60,181 nt of DNA from AA29 sp041481445. GTDB taxonomy: Bacteria > Acidobacteriota > Vicinamibacteria > Fen-336. The notes beneath the pieces were generated by a model, which made no database searches, had not been told where the DNA came from, and saw only the letters and a program-made list of their open reading frames with translations. The stretch covers positions 1-60,181 of the forward strand of contig JBGPBV010000025.1 in assembly GCA_041481445.1 (NCBI GenBank), written 5' to 3'. Every line of letters starts with the position of its first letter. The first letter of the stretch is position 1. This document shows positions 36,874 to 46,390 of this stretch, one piece after another. The translations under genes were made by a program, and so were the position numbers.

Positions 36874-38625
36874 CTAGTTCGTGTTTCCGCGGCGGCGGGA
36901 GAGGAACTCGTCCCAGAAGAGCGTGCCCGAGGCCCCGGCCTTCACGCTGAGCGCCCCCAGCCGGACGGAGTCGATCGAGCTGCGGGCGTTGGCCAGCCCG
37001 GTCAGGGTCTCGCCCGAGCCGCCCATCGTTCCGTCTTCGATGTGGAGGCGGAAGAGGCCGTCCCCGGCGCCGCTGGAGCGGATCCACTCGACGAAGATCT
37101 CGTTCGGGCCGGCGGGAATCGGGTAGAACGCGGTGTCGGCCTGGCTGTCGTCGTCACGCCGCGCGCGTCCCCGGATGCTGTACTGCCCGCCCTGGCGCTT
37201 GAGCACGACCGCGAAGACCCGACGCGTCGGGTTGTCCTCGAACCCGATGAACACGCGCGTGCGGAAGGCCCCGCTGGCCTCCCCCGGATCGAACGCGCTG
37301 GGGTCGAGCCAGAACCGGGCGCGGTAGTGGTTCTCGTCCTCCGGGCCGTCGTCCCTCACGAACAGCGAGCTGGTGTCGTCGACCACGCCCTGGAGGCCCT
37401 GCGAGGTCCCGTTGAGGGCGGCGGCCGGCGTGACCGTGAGGTCGCCTCCGTCGGTGGCGGCGGCGGACCAGGCCGCCGTGTCGCCCGACTCGAACCCGTC
37501 CGCCAGCAGGCGATCGTCGCCGGCGATCACGCGGTCGCTCGTGAACTTCCAATGGCTGGAATAGGCCGCGTCGGCCAGGCAGGCGTTCAGGGGCACGAGG
37601 TTGTTGCCCGCGTCCCGGCAGGTGTCGACGACATGCTGGCCATTGGCGGCGAGCGTGTAGGGTGGCCCCGCGCCGGCATCCGGTGCGCTCGGATCCCCGC
37701 GGTCGGGTTGCGTCGGCGCGATGGCGTTGACCCCGAATGCGTGGCAGCCGCCGACCAGGATGTCGAGGAGCGTGTTCACGACACTGTAGCCCTGATCGCA
37801 GGCCGCACCACCGCCCGGGAGCAACGCGGGCGGGGCGGGCGCGGCGGCGAGCGAGGCGGCGCTGATGTCGCCGCAGAACGTCGCCCAGTTGGTGTTGGCC
37901 ACTCCCCCGGTGGCGAAGCTCGGCAGCGCGGGATCGAGGTGCTCGTACGGCTCGTGGCCCGGCCCGAACCCCCCGGCCGAGGAGGTGGGCAGGGAGCTGG
38001 AGCCGACCGGCAGCGTGACGACGAGCGACGAGAAGGCCACGGAAGTGGGCTCGAAGGTCAGCGGGAGCTTGATCGTGGCGTGGCCGGGGCCGGCGGTGAG
38101 CGTGCCGGAGGTGATGCTCGCCGCGAGCTCCGAGACCGGAAGGTGCTGTCCGTCCGTCATCCCCGGGTCCGCGGCGTACCACCAATCGAGGTCGCTCGTG
38201 CCGTTGTAGCCCGTCGAGCCCGGGGTGAGCGGCGTGGCGCTGAGCAGGCCGAGCTGCAGCGCGGGATCGCTCAGTCCAGCCAGGTCGTCCAGTCCCCGGA
38301 AGTGCAGCAGGACCGAAGTGCCACCACTCGCCACGGTGTTGTCGATGGCGGCCTGGACCTGGGCCAAGGCGAGGGGATGGAAGGCGCTCCCGAACGCGCC
38401 GGCCGTGCACGCCCCGTCCGCCGTCTGCCGGAGCTTCAGGGCGGTCATCCGATGCGTCTGCTCGAAGCGGCAGCTCGCGTCGCAGCCGTCGAGGTTGCGG
38501 GTGTTGCCGTCGTCGCACTGCTCGCCCGCTTCACGGACGAAGTTGCCGCAGGTCTGGGCGGCCGCCGGGCCGGCCCAGACCAGGGCGAGCACGGGCACGG
38601 CCACGGTGGACAGGGATGGCCGCAT
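36874..38625 (-). CDS. Secreted multidomain protein with N-terminal Cys-rich (DUF4215/myxo-type) repeat
   Basis: 583 aa, ATG with an AGGAG Shine-Dalgarno 8 nt upstream. Signal peptide (residues 1-23), then one Myxococcus-type Cys-rich repeat CGNFVREAGEQCDDGNTRNLDGC. Next is a large domain (residues ~55-370) with little recognisable motif. DGFESGDTAAWSAA introduces a C-terminal beta-sandwich (RFWLDPSAF...FRLHIEDGTMGGSGETLTGL...VRLGALSV) like the laminin-G-type domains attached to such proteins. Probably an extracellular or cell-surface binding protein; ligand unknown. Confidence 0.65.
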   Translation of the reverse strand: MRPSLSTVAVPVLALVWAGPAAAQTCGNFVREAGEQCDDGNTRNLDGCDASCRFEQTHRMTALKLRQTADGACTAGAFGSAFHPLALAQVQAAIDNTVASGGTSVLLHFRGLDDLAGLSDPALQLGLLSATPLTPGSTGYNGTSDLDWWYAADPGMTDGQHLPVSELAASITSGTLTAGPGHATIKLPLTFEPTSVAFSSLVVTLPVGSSSLPTSSAGGFGPGHEPYEHLDPALPSFATGGVANTNWATFCGDISAASLAAAPAPPALLPGGGAACDQGYSVVNTLLDILVGGCHAFGVNAIAPTQPDRGDPSAPDAGAGPPYTLAANGQHVVDTCRDAGNNLVPLNACLADAAYSSHWKFTSDRVIAGDDRLLADGFESGDTAAWSAAATDGGDLTVTPAAALNGTSQGLQGVVDDTSSLFVRDDGPEDENHYRARFWLDPSAFDPGEASGAFRTRVFIGFEDNPTRRVFAVVLKRQGGQYSIRGRARRDDDSQADTAFYPIPAGPNEIFVEWIRSSGAGDGLFRLHIEDGTMGGSGETLTGLANARSSIDSVRLGALSVKAGASGTLFWDEFLSRRRGNTN

Positions 38626-38680
38626 GGAGCACTCCTCTCGAGCGTCGGTGGAGGGAGGGGACCTTTGGGGCTGGCCGCGG

Positions 38681-38708
38681 ATCTTACGCGTCCGTGGGGC
38701 CCTGTCAA
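38681..38708 (-). promoter_or_regulatory. Promoter of the Cys-rich secreted protein
   Basis: On the minus strand: -35 TTGACA (38708-38703), 16-nt spacer, -10 TAAGAT (38686-38681), about 55 nt ahead of the start at 38625. It overlaps the last codons of the upstream gene. Confidence 0.55.
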
Positions 38709-39232
38709 TTCGTGGAGAGGCAGCGCGCTTCCACCCGGCTCGTGATGTAGGTCGAGGTCGGCGGGTTCTCGCCGAGGCCTATGGTGTGGAGCAGCTCGTG
38801 GATGACGACGGCCTGCACCCTCCCGGGCTGGCGGAGCTGGGTCTTCTCCATGGTCCGGGGACAGACGTAGACGAGGGGGCTCTTCCGGACCGCGAAGGCG
38901 ATCGTCTGCGAGGACCGGCAGAGCGAAGACTCCGAGGCGTCCACGAAGCGGATCGCGTCGAGGCGAAGGGCGATCGTGGAGCCCTGTCCCTCGAGGACCT
39001 CCCTCAGCGTGCGCCCGTCGTCGTCCTTGAACTCGTCCACGACCGCCTCGCACCCCGGCGCCCGCAGGCGCTCGCGGGCGGCCTGGGCCGCCCGCTGGAC
39101 GACCCCGCCGTCGTAGGCGCTGAGGGCGTGCGGCGTGACCATCCCCGCGGCCGCCACCGGCCGCGCAACCGTCAGGGAGAGGACGACGAGGGCGAAGCCG
39201 GCGGCTCCGCGGACGACCGGCGATGGGGACAC
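38705..39232 (-). CDS. Secreted putative zinc metalloprotease-like protein
   Basis: 175 aa. Signal peptide (AAGFALVVLSLTVARPVAAA). The C-terminal region has VVIHELLHTIGLGENPPTS: an HExxH zinc-binding motif followed by a Gly three residues later, as in metzincins, but Glu stands where the third His would be (HExxHxxGxxE). Four cysteines (in PGCEAVV, SLCRSS, YVCPRT and ARCLST) could form two disulfides. The rest is unlike known protease families, so the protein may be a small peptidase or a non-catalytic relative. It precedes the Cys-rich secreted protein gene. Confidence 0.6.
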   Translation of the reverse strand: MSPSPVVRGAAGFALVVLSLTVARPVAAAGMVTPHALSAYDGGVVQRAAQAARERLRAPGCEAVVDEFKDDDGRTLREVLEGQGSTIALRLDAIRFVDASESSLCRSSQTIAFAVRKSPLVYVCPRTMEKTQLRQPGRVQAVVIHELLHTIGLGENPPTSTYITSRVEARCLSTN

Positions 39233-39410
39233 GAGCGGCTCCTTTCATGGGGAGCCGCCTGGCCAGGCGGTGGATCAAGCGCGCCGGAATTCCACTCTCA
39301 ATCTCGGCCGCGCCCGCCGCCGCGGGTTTCGGAAACCTATCGGAATCGTTGATTCGGGCCGCTGGTGGGCTTGCCGCCGGTGGACCCGCTCGGCTAAGGT
39401 CTCGCCCGTC

Positions 39411-40064
39411 TTGCGCCATCGCTTCGGGGATTGCGTGCTGGACGTCGAGGCGCGCGAGCTGCGCCGCGCCGGCCGCGTGGTGCCGCTCTCGCCCCAGGCC
39501 CTGGAGCTGCTCCTCCTGCTGCTGGCGGCCCGGCCGCGCGCGCTACCGCAGACCGACCTGCGCGACGCGCTCTGGCCCGAGACCCACGTCGGCTACACGA
39601 GCCTGGCCCGGGTGGTGAGCGAGGCCCGGAAGGCGATCGGGGACACCGCGGCGGAGGCGCGGCTCATCCGGACCGTCCCCCGGTTCGGCTACGCCTTCGC
39701 GGGCACGGTGCGCGCGGAGGAGCCCGGACCCGTGGCCACCCTGGCCGGCGCCCTCGTCGGAAAGGACCGCGAGTACCCGATCCCCGAAGGGGAGACCCTG
39801 GTGGGACGCGGCCGCGACTGCGGTGTCCAGCTCCCCTTCGAGCGGGTCTCGCGCGTGCACGCGCGCGTCCGCATCGACGGCGGCGTGGCCACGGTGGAGG
39901 ACCTGGGCAGCAAGAACGGGACCTGGGTCAACGGCGTGCGCGCCGCGGGCGCGGTGACGGTGACGGACGGTGACGAGGTGGTGTTCGGGACCGTCCGCCT
40001 GGTCTTCCGGCGCGGAGGGCCGGCCGAGACTACGCGCACGGGCCTGTCGCGCGGAACGAGCTGA
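39411..40064 (+). CDS. Winged-helix DNA-binding protein with FHA domain
   Basis: 217 aa from a TTG start (LRHRFGDCVLDVEARELRR); the frame is open to 39135 but that extension looks non-coding. Residues ~5-95: OmpR/PhoB-type winged helix (LSPQALELLLLLLAARPRALPQTDLRDALWP...SLARVVSEARKAIGD...LIRTVPRFGYAF). Residues ~120-210: FHA domain (LVGRGRDCGVQLPFERVSRVHARV; VEDLGSKNGTWVNG), which binds phosphothreonine. No receiver domain. This suggests control of transcription by Ser/Thr kinases. The histidine kinase gene begins 14 nt downstream, so both may signal in one circuit. Confidence 0.82.
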   Translation: MRHRFGDCVLDVEARELRRAGRVVPLSPQALELLLLLLAARPRALPQTDLRDALWPETHVGYTSLARVVSEARKAIGDTAAEARLIRTVPRFGYAFAGTVRAEEPGPVATLAGALVGKDREYPIPEGETLVGRGRDCGVQLPFERVSRVHARVRIDGGVATVEDLGSKNGTWVNGVRAAGAVTVTDGDEVVFGTVRLVFRRGGPAETTRTGLSRGTS

Positions 40065-40078
40065 TAAATAATCGAGAC

Positions 40079-42748
40079 GTGGGAAGCCCGGCCCGTGCCT
40101 ACGCCCTGGCCGTCGCCGCCCTTGCCGGGGCCGTGCTCCTCCGCTGGCTGCTCGACCCGCTGATGGGTGATGCGCTGCCACTCGTCACGCTGTTCGGCGC
40201 CGTGGCCGCCGCGGTGTGGGTCGGCGGCTACCGTCCCGCCGTCGGAGCGGCCATCCTCGGCTACCTGGCCTGCGACTATCTGTTCATCCCACCTCGAGGA
40301 ACGCTTCGCCTCGACCAGGTCGGAAACCTGGTCGGCCTCGTGGCCTACCTCTTCACCTGTTCCCTCATCATCGGGTTCGGCGAGGCGATGCGAGGGGCCC
40401 AGGCTCGGGCCAGCGAGCAGCGCGAATTGTTGCGGGTGACGCTGCACAGCATCGGCGACGCGGTCATGACGACCGACAACGAAGGCCGCATCACCTACTT
40501 GAACGACGTGGCGGAGTCGCTCACGGGCTGGATCCGTGCGGATGCCCTGGGTCAGCCGCTCGACGCGGTGTTTCGGATCGTCAACGAGGAGACCCGTCGG
40601 CCGGTCGAGAGCCCGGCGACGACGGCGCTTCGGGACGGAGTCGTGGTCGGCCTGGCGAATCACACGGTGCTGATCCGGAAAGACGGCAGCGAGCGGCCGA
40701 TCGACGACAGCGCGGCGCCGATCCGGAACGAAGGCGGCGACGTGTCCGGATGCGTGCTGATCTTCCGGGACGTCACCGCGCAGCGGCGTCTGGACCAGGA
40801 CAAGGCCGGCCGGCTCCTGACCGCTCGTCTGCTGGCGTCGATCGTGGAGTCTTCCGACGACGCCATCATCGGCAAGTCACTGGATGGGGTCATCCAGAGC
40901 TGGAACGCGGCCGCCGAGCGGCTCTTCGGCCATACGGCGGGGCAGGCCGTGGGCCGCCACATCTCCCTGGTCATCCCCCCTGACCGCATCGCGGAGGAGG
41001 ACCACATCGTCGCCCGTCTGAAAGCGGGCCAGCGGATCGACCACTTCGAGACCGAGCGGCTGCGGAGCGACGGCCAGCGCATCCTCGTGTCTCTCACGAT
41101 CTCGCCCATCAAGGACGACGCGGGTCACGTCGTCGGGGCATCCAAGATCGTGCGGGACGTCACCCGTCAGCGGCAGGCCGAGGAGCGCGAGCGCCAGTTG
41201 CTCGCGGAAGCGGCGGCAGCGAACGCCAAGTTCCAGGCCTTCTTCGAACAGGGCGCGCTCTTCGCCGGAATCATGGCCGTGGACGGCACCATCCTCGAGG
41301 CGAACCAATCGTCCTCGGAAGGGTGCGGCTACACGAAGGAGCAGATCATCGGCAAGCCGTTCTGGGAAGGGCCGTGGTGGGCTCCCTCGGCGGCGGTGGC
41401 GGCGCGAATCGAGGCCGGCTCCGCACAGGCCGCCGCGGGCGACGCGTTCCGGGCGGAGATGCCCTTCTTCGTCGGGGACGGCAGCCAGCGCGTGGCCGAC
41501 GTCACCATCCTCCCGATCCGGGACCAGACCGGCCGCGTGATCTTCCTGGCTCCGACCGGCACCGACATCACCGACCGGAAGCGGGCGGAGGCCGACCGCG
41601 AACGCCTGGCCGCGGACCTGTCCGAAGCCGACCGGCGCAAGGACGAGTTCCTGGCGATGTTGGCGCACGAGCTGCGCAATCCGCTGGCCGCGATCAGCAA
41701 CGCCGTGCACGTCCTGCGTCGGGAAGGCAGCGACGGCCAAGCGGTCCAGGCGGCATCCGAGATGCTGGAGCGCCAGGTCGGCCAGGTGGCCCGCCTGGTG
41801 GACGACCTGCTCGACATGAGCCGCATCACGCAGGGCAAGATCGAGCTGCGCAAGGGGCAGGTCGAGCTCGCGCCCATCCTGGACCAGGCGGTCGAAGCGG
41901 CCCGCGCGCCCTACGAAGGCCGGAGCCAGGAGCTGACGGTCACGCGGCCGTCCGAGCCCGTCTATCTCCAGGCCGATGCGGCGCGGCTGGCCCAGGTGGT
42001 GGGCAACCTCCTGAGCAACGCCTCCAAGTTCACCGACGACGGCGGTCACATCTGGCTGTCCGCGGAGCGCGACGTGGACCAGGCCGTGATCCGCGTGCGG
42101 GACAGCGGCGTCGGCATCGCCGCCGAGGAGGTTCCGCGGCTCTTCGACATGTTCACGCAGGTGGATACGTCGCGGGAGCGTTCGCGCGATGGGTTGGGCA
42201 TCGGCCTCACGCTGGTGAAGGCGCTGGTCGAGATGCACGGCGGGACCGTGCAAGCGAGAAGCGAGGGCCTCGGCCACGGGAGTGAGTTCGTGGTTCGTCT
42301 GCCGACCCTGGCCGAAGCTCCGAGGCCGGAACCGAGGAAGGCGGGCGGCGTGGCGCCGAAAGCGGCGCGCCGTCGCGTCTTGATCGTCGACGACAACGAG
42401 GACGGCGCGGAATCGCTCGCCATGCTGTTGCAGCTGGGCGGCCACGAGACGCACACCGCCCATGACGGACTGCAGGCCATGGAAGCCGCGGAGCGGCTCC
42501 GGCCCGACGTGGTGCTCCTCGACATCGGTCTGCCCCGGTTGAACGGCTATGAAGTGTGCCGCCGCATCCGGGAACAGCCATGGGGAAGGGATCTGATCCT
42601 GGTGGCGGTGACCGGCTGGGGACAACAAGAGGACCGCCGCCTGTCCCGAGAGGCTGGCTTCGACACCCACATCGTCAAGCCCGTGGATCCCGAAGGCCTC
42701 CTGGGCCTGCTGGCCTCTCTTCCGTCCGGCGGCCCCCCGCGGTCCTAG
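40079..42748 (+). CDS. Hybrid sensor histidine kinase (DUF4118-PAS3-HisKA-HATPase-REC)
   Basis: 889 aa from GTG. Four membrane helices of DUF4118 type (residues ~5-105), three PAS domains (starting near residues 125, 260 and 385; motifs such as ITYLNDVAESLTGW, IIGKSLDGVIQSWNAAAERLFGH, GTILEANQSSSEGCGYTKE), and a HisKA H-box FLAMLAHELRNPLAAIS. The HATPase has GNLLSNASKFTD, DSGVGIAAEEVPRLFDMF and RDGLGIGLTLVKALVEMHGG. The C-terminal receiver has Asp in VVLLDIGLPRLNGYE and the KPVDP lysine. It therefore can relay phosphate internally. Its last base pairs overlap the convergent succinate-semialdehyde dehydrogenase stop. Confidence 0.9.
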   Translation: MGSPARAYALAVAALAGAVLLRWLLDPLMGDALPLVTLFGAVAAAVWVGGYRPAVGAAILGYLACDYLFIPPRGTLRLDQVGNLVGLVAYLFTCSLIIGFGEAMRGAQARASEQRELLRVTLHSIGDAVMTTDNEGRITYLNDVAESLTGWIRADALGQPLDAVFRIVNEETRRPVESPATTALRDGVVVGLANHTVLIRKDGSERPIDDSAAPIRNEGGDVSGCVLIFRDVTAQRRLDQDKAGRLLTARLLASIVESSDDAIIGKSLDGVIQSWNAAAERLFGHTAGQAVGRHISLVIPPDRIAEEDHIVARLKAGQRIDHFETERLRSDGQRILVSLTISPIKDDAGHVVGASKIVRDVTRQRQAEERERQLLAEAAAANAKFQAFFEQGALFAGIMAVDGTILEANQSSSEGCGYTKEQIIGKPFWEGPWWAPSAAVAARIEAGSAQAAAGDAFRAEMPFFVGDGSQRVADVTILPIRDQTGRVIFLAPTGTDITDRKRAEADRERLAADLSEADRRKDEFLAMLAHELRNPLAAISNAVHVLRREGSDGQAVQAASEMLERQVGQVARLVDDLLDMSRITQGKIELRKGQVELAPILDQAVEAARAPYEGRSQELTVTRPSEPVYLQADAARLAQVVGNLLSNASKFTDDGGHIWLSAERDVDQAVIRVRDSGVGIAAEEVPRLFDMFTQVDTSRERSRDGLGIGLTLVKALVEMHGGTVQARSEGLGHGSEFVVRLPTLAEAPRPEPRKAGGVAPKAARRRVLIVDDNEDGAESLAMLLQLGGHETHTAHDGLQAMEAAERLRPDVVLLDIGLPRLNGYEVCRRIREQPWGRDLILVAVTGWGQQEDRRLSREAGFDTHIVKPVDPEGLLGLLASLPSGGPPRS

Positions 42749-44187
42749 AAGAGGCCCATCGAGATCAGCTTGACCTCCAGGTATTCGTCGAGGCCCCAGG
42801 GTCCGCCCTCGCGGCCCACGCCGGAGTCCTTCATCCCGCCGAAGGGCGCGTGCGGGGCCATCGCGGAGGGGACGGCGTCGTTGACGCCGACCAGGCCGTA
42901 CTCCAGCGCCTCCGAGACCCGGAAGGCGCGCCCGAGGTCGCGCGTCCACATGTAGCCGGCCAGGCCGTAGCCGGTGGCGTTGGCCATTGCGATGGCGTCC
43001 GCCTCGTCCCGGAAGCCGGCCACGGGAGCGACGGGTCCGAACGTCTCCTCGTCGAGCACCTTCATGCCGCGCCGGACACCGGTGATCACGGTGGGGGCGT
43101 AGAAGAGGCCGCCTCGAGGCTCGCCACCCACGGTGACGGTCGCGCCCTTGGCCACCGCATCCTCGACCGCCATGCGCACCTTCGTGTAGCCCTGCTGGTC
43201 GACCAGGGGCCCGATCTGGGTCTCCTCGAGCATGGGATCGCCGACCTTGAGGGAGGCGGTGAGGTCGGAGAAGGCCTCCGTGAACCGGGGCTGGATCGAC
43301 TCCTGCACCAGCACGCGGTTCGTGCAGATGCAGGTCTGTCCGGTGTTGCGGAACTTCGAGAGCACGACCTCCTTGGCCGCCTTCTCCATGTCCGCGTCCT
43401 CGAAGACGAGGAAGGGCGCGTTGCCGCCCAGCTCCAGGGAGACGCGCTTCAAGGTCTGCGCGGCCTGTGAATACAAGAGCCGGCCGACGTCGGTGGAGCC
43501 GGTGAAGGTGAGCTTGCGGATGCGCGCGTCGGAGATGAGCACCTGCGACATCGGCACCGGATCCAGGGCGGGCAGCACCTGGAACACGCCCTTGGGCCCC
43601 CCCGCCTGCTCCCAGAGCTGGGCGAGCAGCAGCGCGGTCAGCGGCGACTGCTCGGCCGGCTTGAGGATGAACGGGCAGCCGGCGGCCAGCGCGGGCGCGG
43701 CCTTGCGCGTGACCATGGCGGCGGGGAAGTTCCAGGGGGTGATGCCGTAGGCGGGCCCCACCGGCTCGTGGCGGACGAGGAACCGCTTGTGGGGGAAGGG
43801 CGCGGGGAGGAGCTCGCCCCCGATGCGCCGCGCGGACTCCGCGTAGTAGTCGACGAAGGAGGCCGCGTACCTGGCCTCGCCGCGCGACTCGAGGATGGGC
43901 TTGCCCATCTCGAGGGTCATCGTCTTCGCGATCGGCTCCGCCTGCCCGGTCATGAGGTCGCACCACTTGCGCAGGATGCGGGAGCGCTCCGCGCCCGGCG
44001 TGGCCTTCCAGGCCGGGAAGGCCTCCACCGCGGCTTCCAGCGCGCGGTGCGCCTCGTCCGCGCCGCAGTCCGCGACCTCGGCCAGCGTCTCGCCGGTGGC
44101 AGGGTTGCGCACGGGGAAGGTGCGCGCGGTGGAGCGCCATTCTCCGGCCACGAAGGCCTGGCGCGGCCAGGACGGTCGATCGGTCAT
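42745..44187 (-). CDS. gabD: NAD(P)-dependent succinate-semialdehyde dehydrogenase
   Basis: 480 aa. Aldehyde dehydrogenase: YGITPWNFPAAM, KPAEQSPLTA, FTGSTDVGRLL, Glu in LELGGNAPFLVF, catalytic Cys in NTGQTCICTNRVLV, EETFGPVAPV, and APFGGMKDSGVGREGG. Length and sequence fit the GabD-like (short-chain dicarboxylic semialdehyde) group: it should oxidise succinate semialdehyde to succinate. Overlaps the amidohydrolase stop (ATGA) and ends the operon 49021-42745. An alternative substrate such as glutarate semialdehyde is possible. Confidence 0.85.
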   Translation of the reverse strand: MTDRPSWPRQAFVAGEWRSTARTFPVRNPATGETLAEVADCGADEAHRALEAAVEAFPAWKATPGAERSRILRKWCDLMTGQAEPIAKTMTLEMGKPILESRGEARYAASFVDYYAESARRIGGELLPAPFPHKRFLVRHEPVGPAYGITPWNFPAAMVTRKAAPALAAGCPFILKPAEQSPLTALLLAQLWEQAGGPKGVFQVLPALDPVPMSQVLISDARIRKLTFTGSTDVGRLLYSQAAQTLKRVSLELGGNAPFLVFEDADMEKAAKEVVLSKFRNTGQTCICTNRVLVQESIQPRFTEAFSDLTASLKVGDPMLEETQIGPLVDQQGYTKVRMAVEDAVAKGATVTVGGEPRGGLFYAPTVITGVRRGMKVLDEETFGPVAPVAGFRDEADAIAMANATGYGLAGYMWTRDLGRAFRVSEALEYGLVGVNDAVPSAMAPHAPFGGMKDSGVGREGGPWGLDEYLEVKLISMGLF

Positions 44188-45737
44188 GACTCACCTCTTG
44201 CGGATTGGCCAACGAAACGCGTCTGGACCTGGAGACGGGAAAGCTCGGCCGGCGGCACGCCAAGGGGGTCGCGGTCGAGGACGACGGCGTCCGCCCAGAA
44301 TCCGGGGCGGAGCCGGCCACGGTTGTCCTCGTCACCCTGGACGATCGCTCCCGCCGTCGTGTAGGCGGCGAGCGCGTCCGCGACTTCGACGCGCTGGACG
44401 GGATCGAGGGTGTCCAGGGCGGCCGCCGCCATGCCCGCCAGCGGTGAGACGTCGTGGACCACCGGCCCGTCGCTCGAGAACGCCACCGTCAGCCCCGCCT
44501 CGATCATCGCCCGGAAAGGATAACAGCGGTCGAGGAGGGGCCCGGGCAGGGAGCGCCGGAAGTTGCCCGCCAGCTCCCGGACGAACGCCGGCTGCGTCAC
44601 CACCTGGACCCGCAGCGCGCGCGCGGCCTCCAGGTGCCGGGGGAGCGCGATGCCGAAGTGCTCGATCCGATGGGGCGGGCCGTCCGGCTCCTCATGGGCG
44701 AGGCGGCCGTAGACCTCGAGCACCTGGTCGAGCGCGCGGTCCCCGATGGCGTGGACGGCCAGGCGATACCCGGCGCGCCGCGCCGTGCGCGCGAGCGCGT
44801 GGAGCTCGCCCGTCTCGAAGCGCAGGAGGCCGCGATCCTCCGGCTGGCCGCGATAGGGGAGGGAGACGGCGGCCGTGCTCCCCGAGAGCCCGCCGTCCGC
44901 GAAGAGCTTGACGGTGTCGCAGCGCAGGCGTGGCCCTCTCACGGGTGAGGGCAGCGGATACGGCTCGCCGCCCAGGTCCGGCTTCAAGAGATGGAGGAGG
45001 TTGACGCGCAACGGCAGCCGGCCTTCGTCGTCCAGTCGGCGATAGGCCGCGTAGAGCGGAGGATCGACGGCGGCGTCGGTCGCGCTCGTGATGCCCAGAC
45101 TGCCCAGGTAACGGGCGCCGGCCAGGATCCACTCCTCGTAGTCCGCGGGCGTGGGCGCCGGGATCGCGCGCTGCACGAGGCCCCAGGCCGTCTCGTACAG
45201 GAGGCCGCGGGCGAGGTCGAGCCGTCCCCCGGAGGGCGCGGCCGTGGCCTCGTCCACGCCGGCGCGGCGCAGCGCGGACGTGTTGACGGCGTGGATGTGC
45301 GCGCAGGTCCGCGTGAGCACGACCGGGTTGCGGGGCGCGGCCGTGTCCAGGAAGGCGCGGTCGGGTCCGGTCCCTTCGCGCAGCGCCGCCTCGTTCCAGC
45401 CGCGACCGACCACCCAGGCGCCCGGGCCCGCCTGCGCCGCCTTGTCCCTCACCCTCCGGTCGATGTCCGAGAGCGACGTCGAGCCGCGGAGGTCGATGAC
45501 GCTGGTCAGGAGCTGCCCGATCTTCCAGACGTGGACGTGGGCATCGTTGAACCCGGGCACCAGGGTGCCGCCGGCGAGGTCGACCCGGCGGGTGCCGGGG
45601 CCGGCCAGGGGGGCGACCTCGGAGAGCGCGTCCGCGGCGGTGACGCGGCCGTCGGCGACGGCCAGGGCCTCCACGAGCGGCCGGGCGGGGTCCATGGTCC
45701 GGATGGTGCCGCCGTGGATCAGGAGATCGGCGGTCAT
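44184..45737 (-). CDS. Amidohydrolase family protein (amidohydrolase 3 / YtcJ-like)
   Basis: 517 aa, cytoplasmic. N-terminal beta domain (LLIHGGTIRTMDPARPLVEALAVADGRV), metal-ligand motif GFNDAHVHVWK (near residue 65), the YtcJ-type central sequence CDTVKLFADGGLSGSTAAVS, HAIGDRALDQVLEVYG, and the metal-linked Asp in SSDGPVVHDVSPL. It probably hydrolyses an amide or ester of a small molecule, which could release the amine that the neighbouring enzymes degrade (inference). Coupled to the GNAT gene upstream (4-nt overlap) and gabD downstream. Confidence 0.8.
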   Translation of the reverse strand: MTADLLIHGGTIRTMDPARPLVEALAVADGRVTAADALSEVAPLAGPGTRRVDLAGGTLVPGFNDAHVHVWKIGQLLTSVIDLRGSTSLSDIDRRVRDKAAQAGPGAWVVGRGWNEAALREGTGPDRAFLDTAAPRNPVVLTRTCAHIHAVNTSALRRAGVDEATAAPSGGRLDLARGLLYETAWGLVQRAIPAPTPADYEEWILAGARYLGSLGITSATDAAVDPPLYAAYRRLDDEGRLPLRVNLLHLLKPDLGGEPYPLPSPVRGPRLRCDTVKLFADGGLSGSTAAVSLPYRGQPEDRGLLRFETGELHALARTARRAGYRLAVHAIGDRALDQVLEVYGRLAHEEPDGPPHRIEHFGIALPRHLEAARALRVQVVTQPAFVRELAGNFRRSLPGPLLDRCYPFRAMIEAGLTVAFSSDGPVVHDVSPLAGMAAAALDTLDPVQRVEVADALAAYTTAGAIVQGDEDNRGRLRPGFWADAVVLDRDPLGVPPAELSRLQVQTRFVGQSARGES

Positions 45738-46390
45738 GTCCGGTCGGGGTTCCGCCAGACGATCAGCACCCCGTAGTTCGCGCTGGAGGGATCGTCGAGG
45801 TAGTCCGGGATGATCCCGTACACGTTGTAGCCGCGGCGCAGCTGCACCGACAGCGTCGCGTCCTGGATCTCGCCGCGGACGACCTGGGCGACGTAGGCCT
45901 CGATGGCCATCACGTCGCGATGGCGGTGGTATCCCTTGGGCATCCCGCCCGCCACGTGTCCGGCCAGGCCCAGGCGGCGGACGAGGTCCTGGCGCTCGCC
46001 GTAGAGCAGCGTGGCCAGCCCGCGGCCGCGGAAATCGGGATGGACGCCGATGTCGGCCCCGTAGAGCCAGATCCCGTCCGGCTGGTGGTTGCGGAGCCAG
46101 TTCCCGGCCACGGCCTCGATGTATCGATGCTGGTAGTGGGCGAAGTCGATGGTGGTGCGGAAGTCGGTCGAGGAGGCAACCGGCCGCCCGCTGGCCCTCT
46201 CCACCACCGCGTGCTGTCCTTCCGGAAACACCCGGAGGTGTGCGCGGTAGTGCTCGGCGCGGATGAGATCGGCGGGGTTCAGCTCTGGGAAGCAGGCCTG
46301 CTGGATGGCGGCGAGCTCGTCGGCCATGCCCTCGTCGGTCCGGACGACCGCGAACCGCCCGTCCACGCTCGAGCGGAGGACCTCAGCCAC
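45734..46390 (-). CDS. GNAT-family N-acetyltransferase
   Basis: 218 aa from GTG overlapping the aminotransferase stop by 8 nt. The acetyl-CoA loop is visible as IGVHPDFRGRGLATLLYGERQDL. The ligand side is unusual, with DFAHYQHRYIEAVAGNW and MPKGYHRHRDVMAIEAYVAQVVRG, a type seen in amine or amino-acid acetyltransferases. In this operon it might acetylate a polyamine or amino acid (inference). Confidence 0.8.
   Translation of the reverse strand: MAEVLRSSVDGRFAVVRTDEGMADELAAIQQACFPELNPADLIRAEHYRAHLRVFPEGQHAVVERASGRPVASSTDFRTTIDFAHYQHRYIEAVAGNWLRNHQPDGIWLYGADIGVHPDFRGRGLATLLYGERQDLVRRLGLAGHVAGGMPKGYHRHRDVMAIEAYVAQVVRGEIQDATLSVQLRRGYNVYGIIPDYLDDPSSANYGVLIVWRNPDRT

Noticed and set aside
39135..39410. 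N-terminal extension of the winged-helix/FHA gene
   Set aside because: The added residues are Arg/Pro/Ala-rich with no domain and overlap the start region of the opposite gene; the family N-terminus fits TTG 39411.
40033..40052. CGGAACGAG half-site at the end of the winged-helix/FHA gene
   Set aside because: Only one arm of the palindrome is present and it lies in coding sequence; similar halves at 28842, 23967 and 40733 look like chance.
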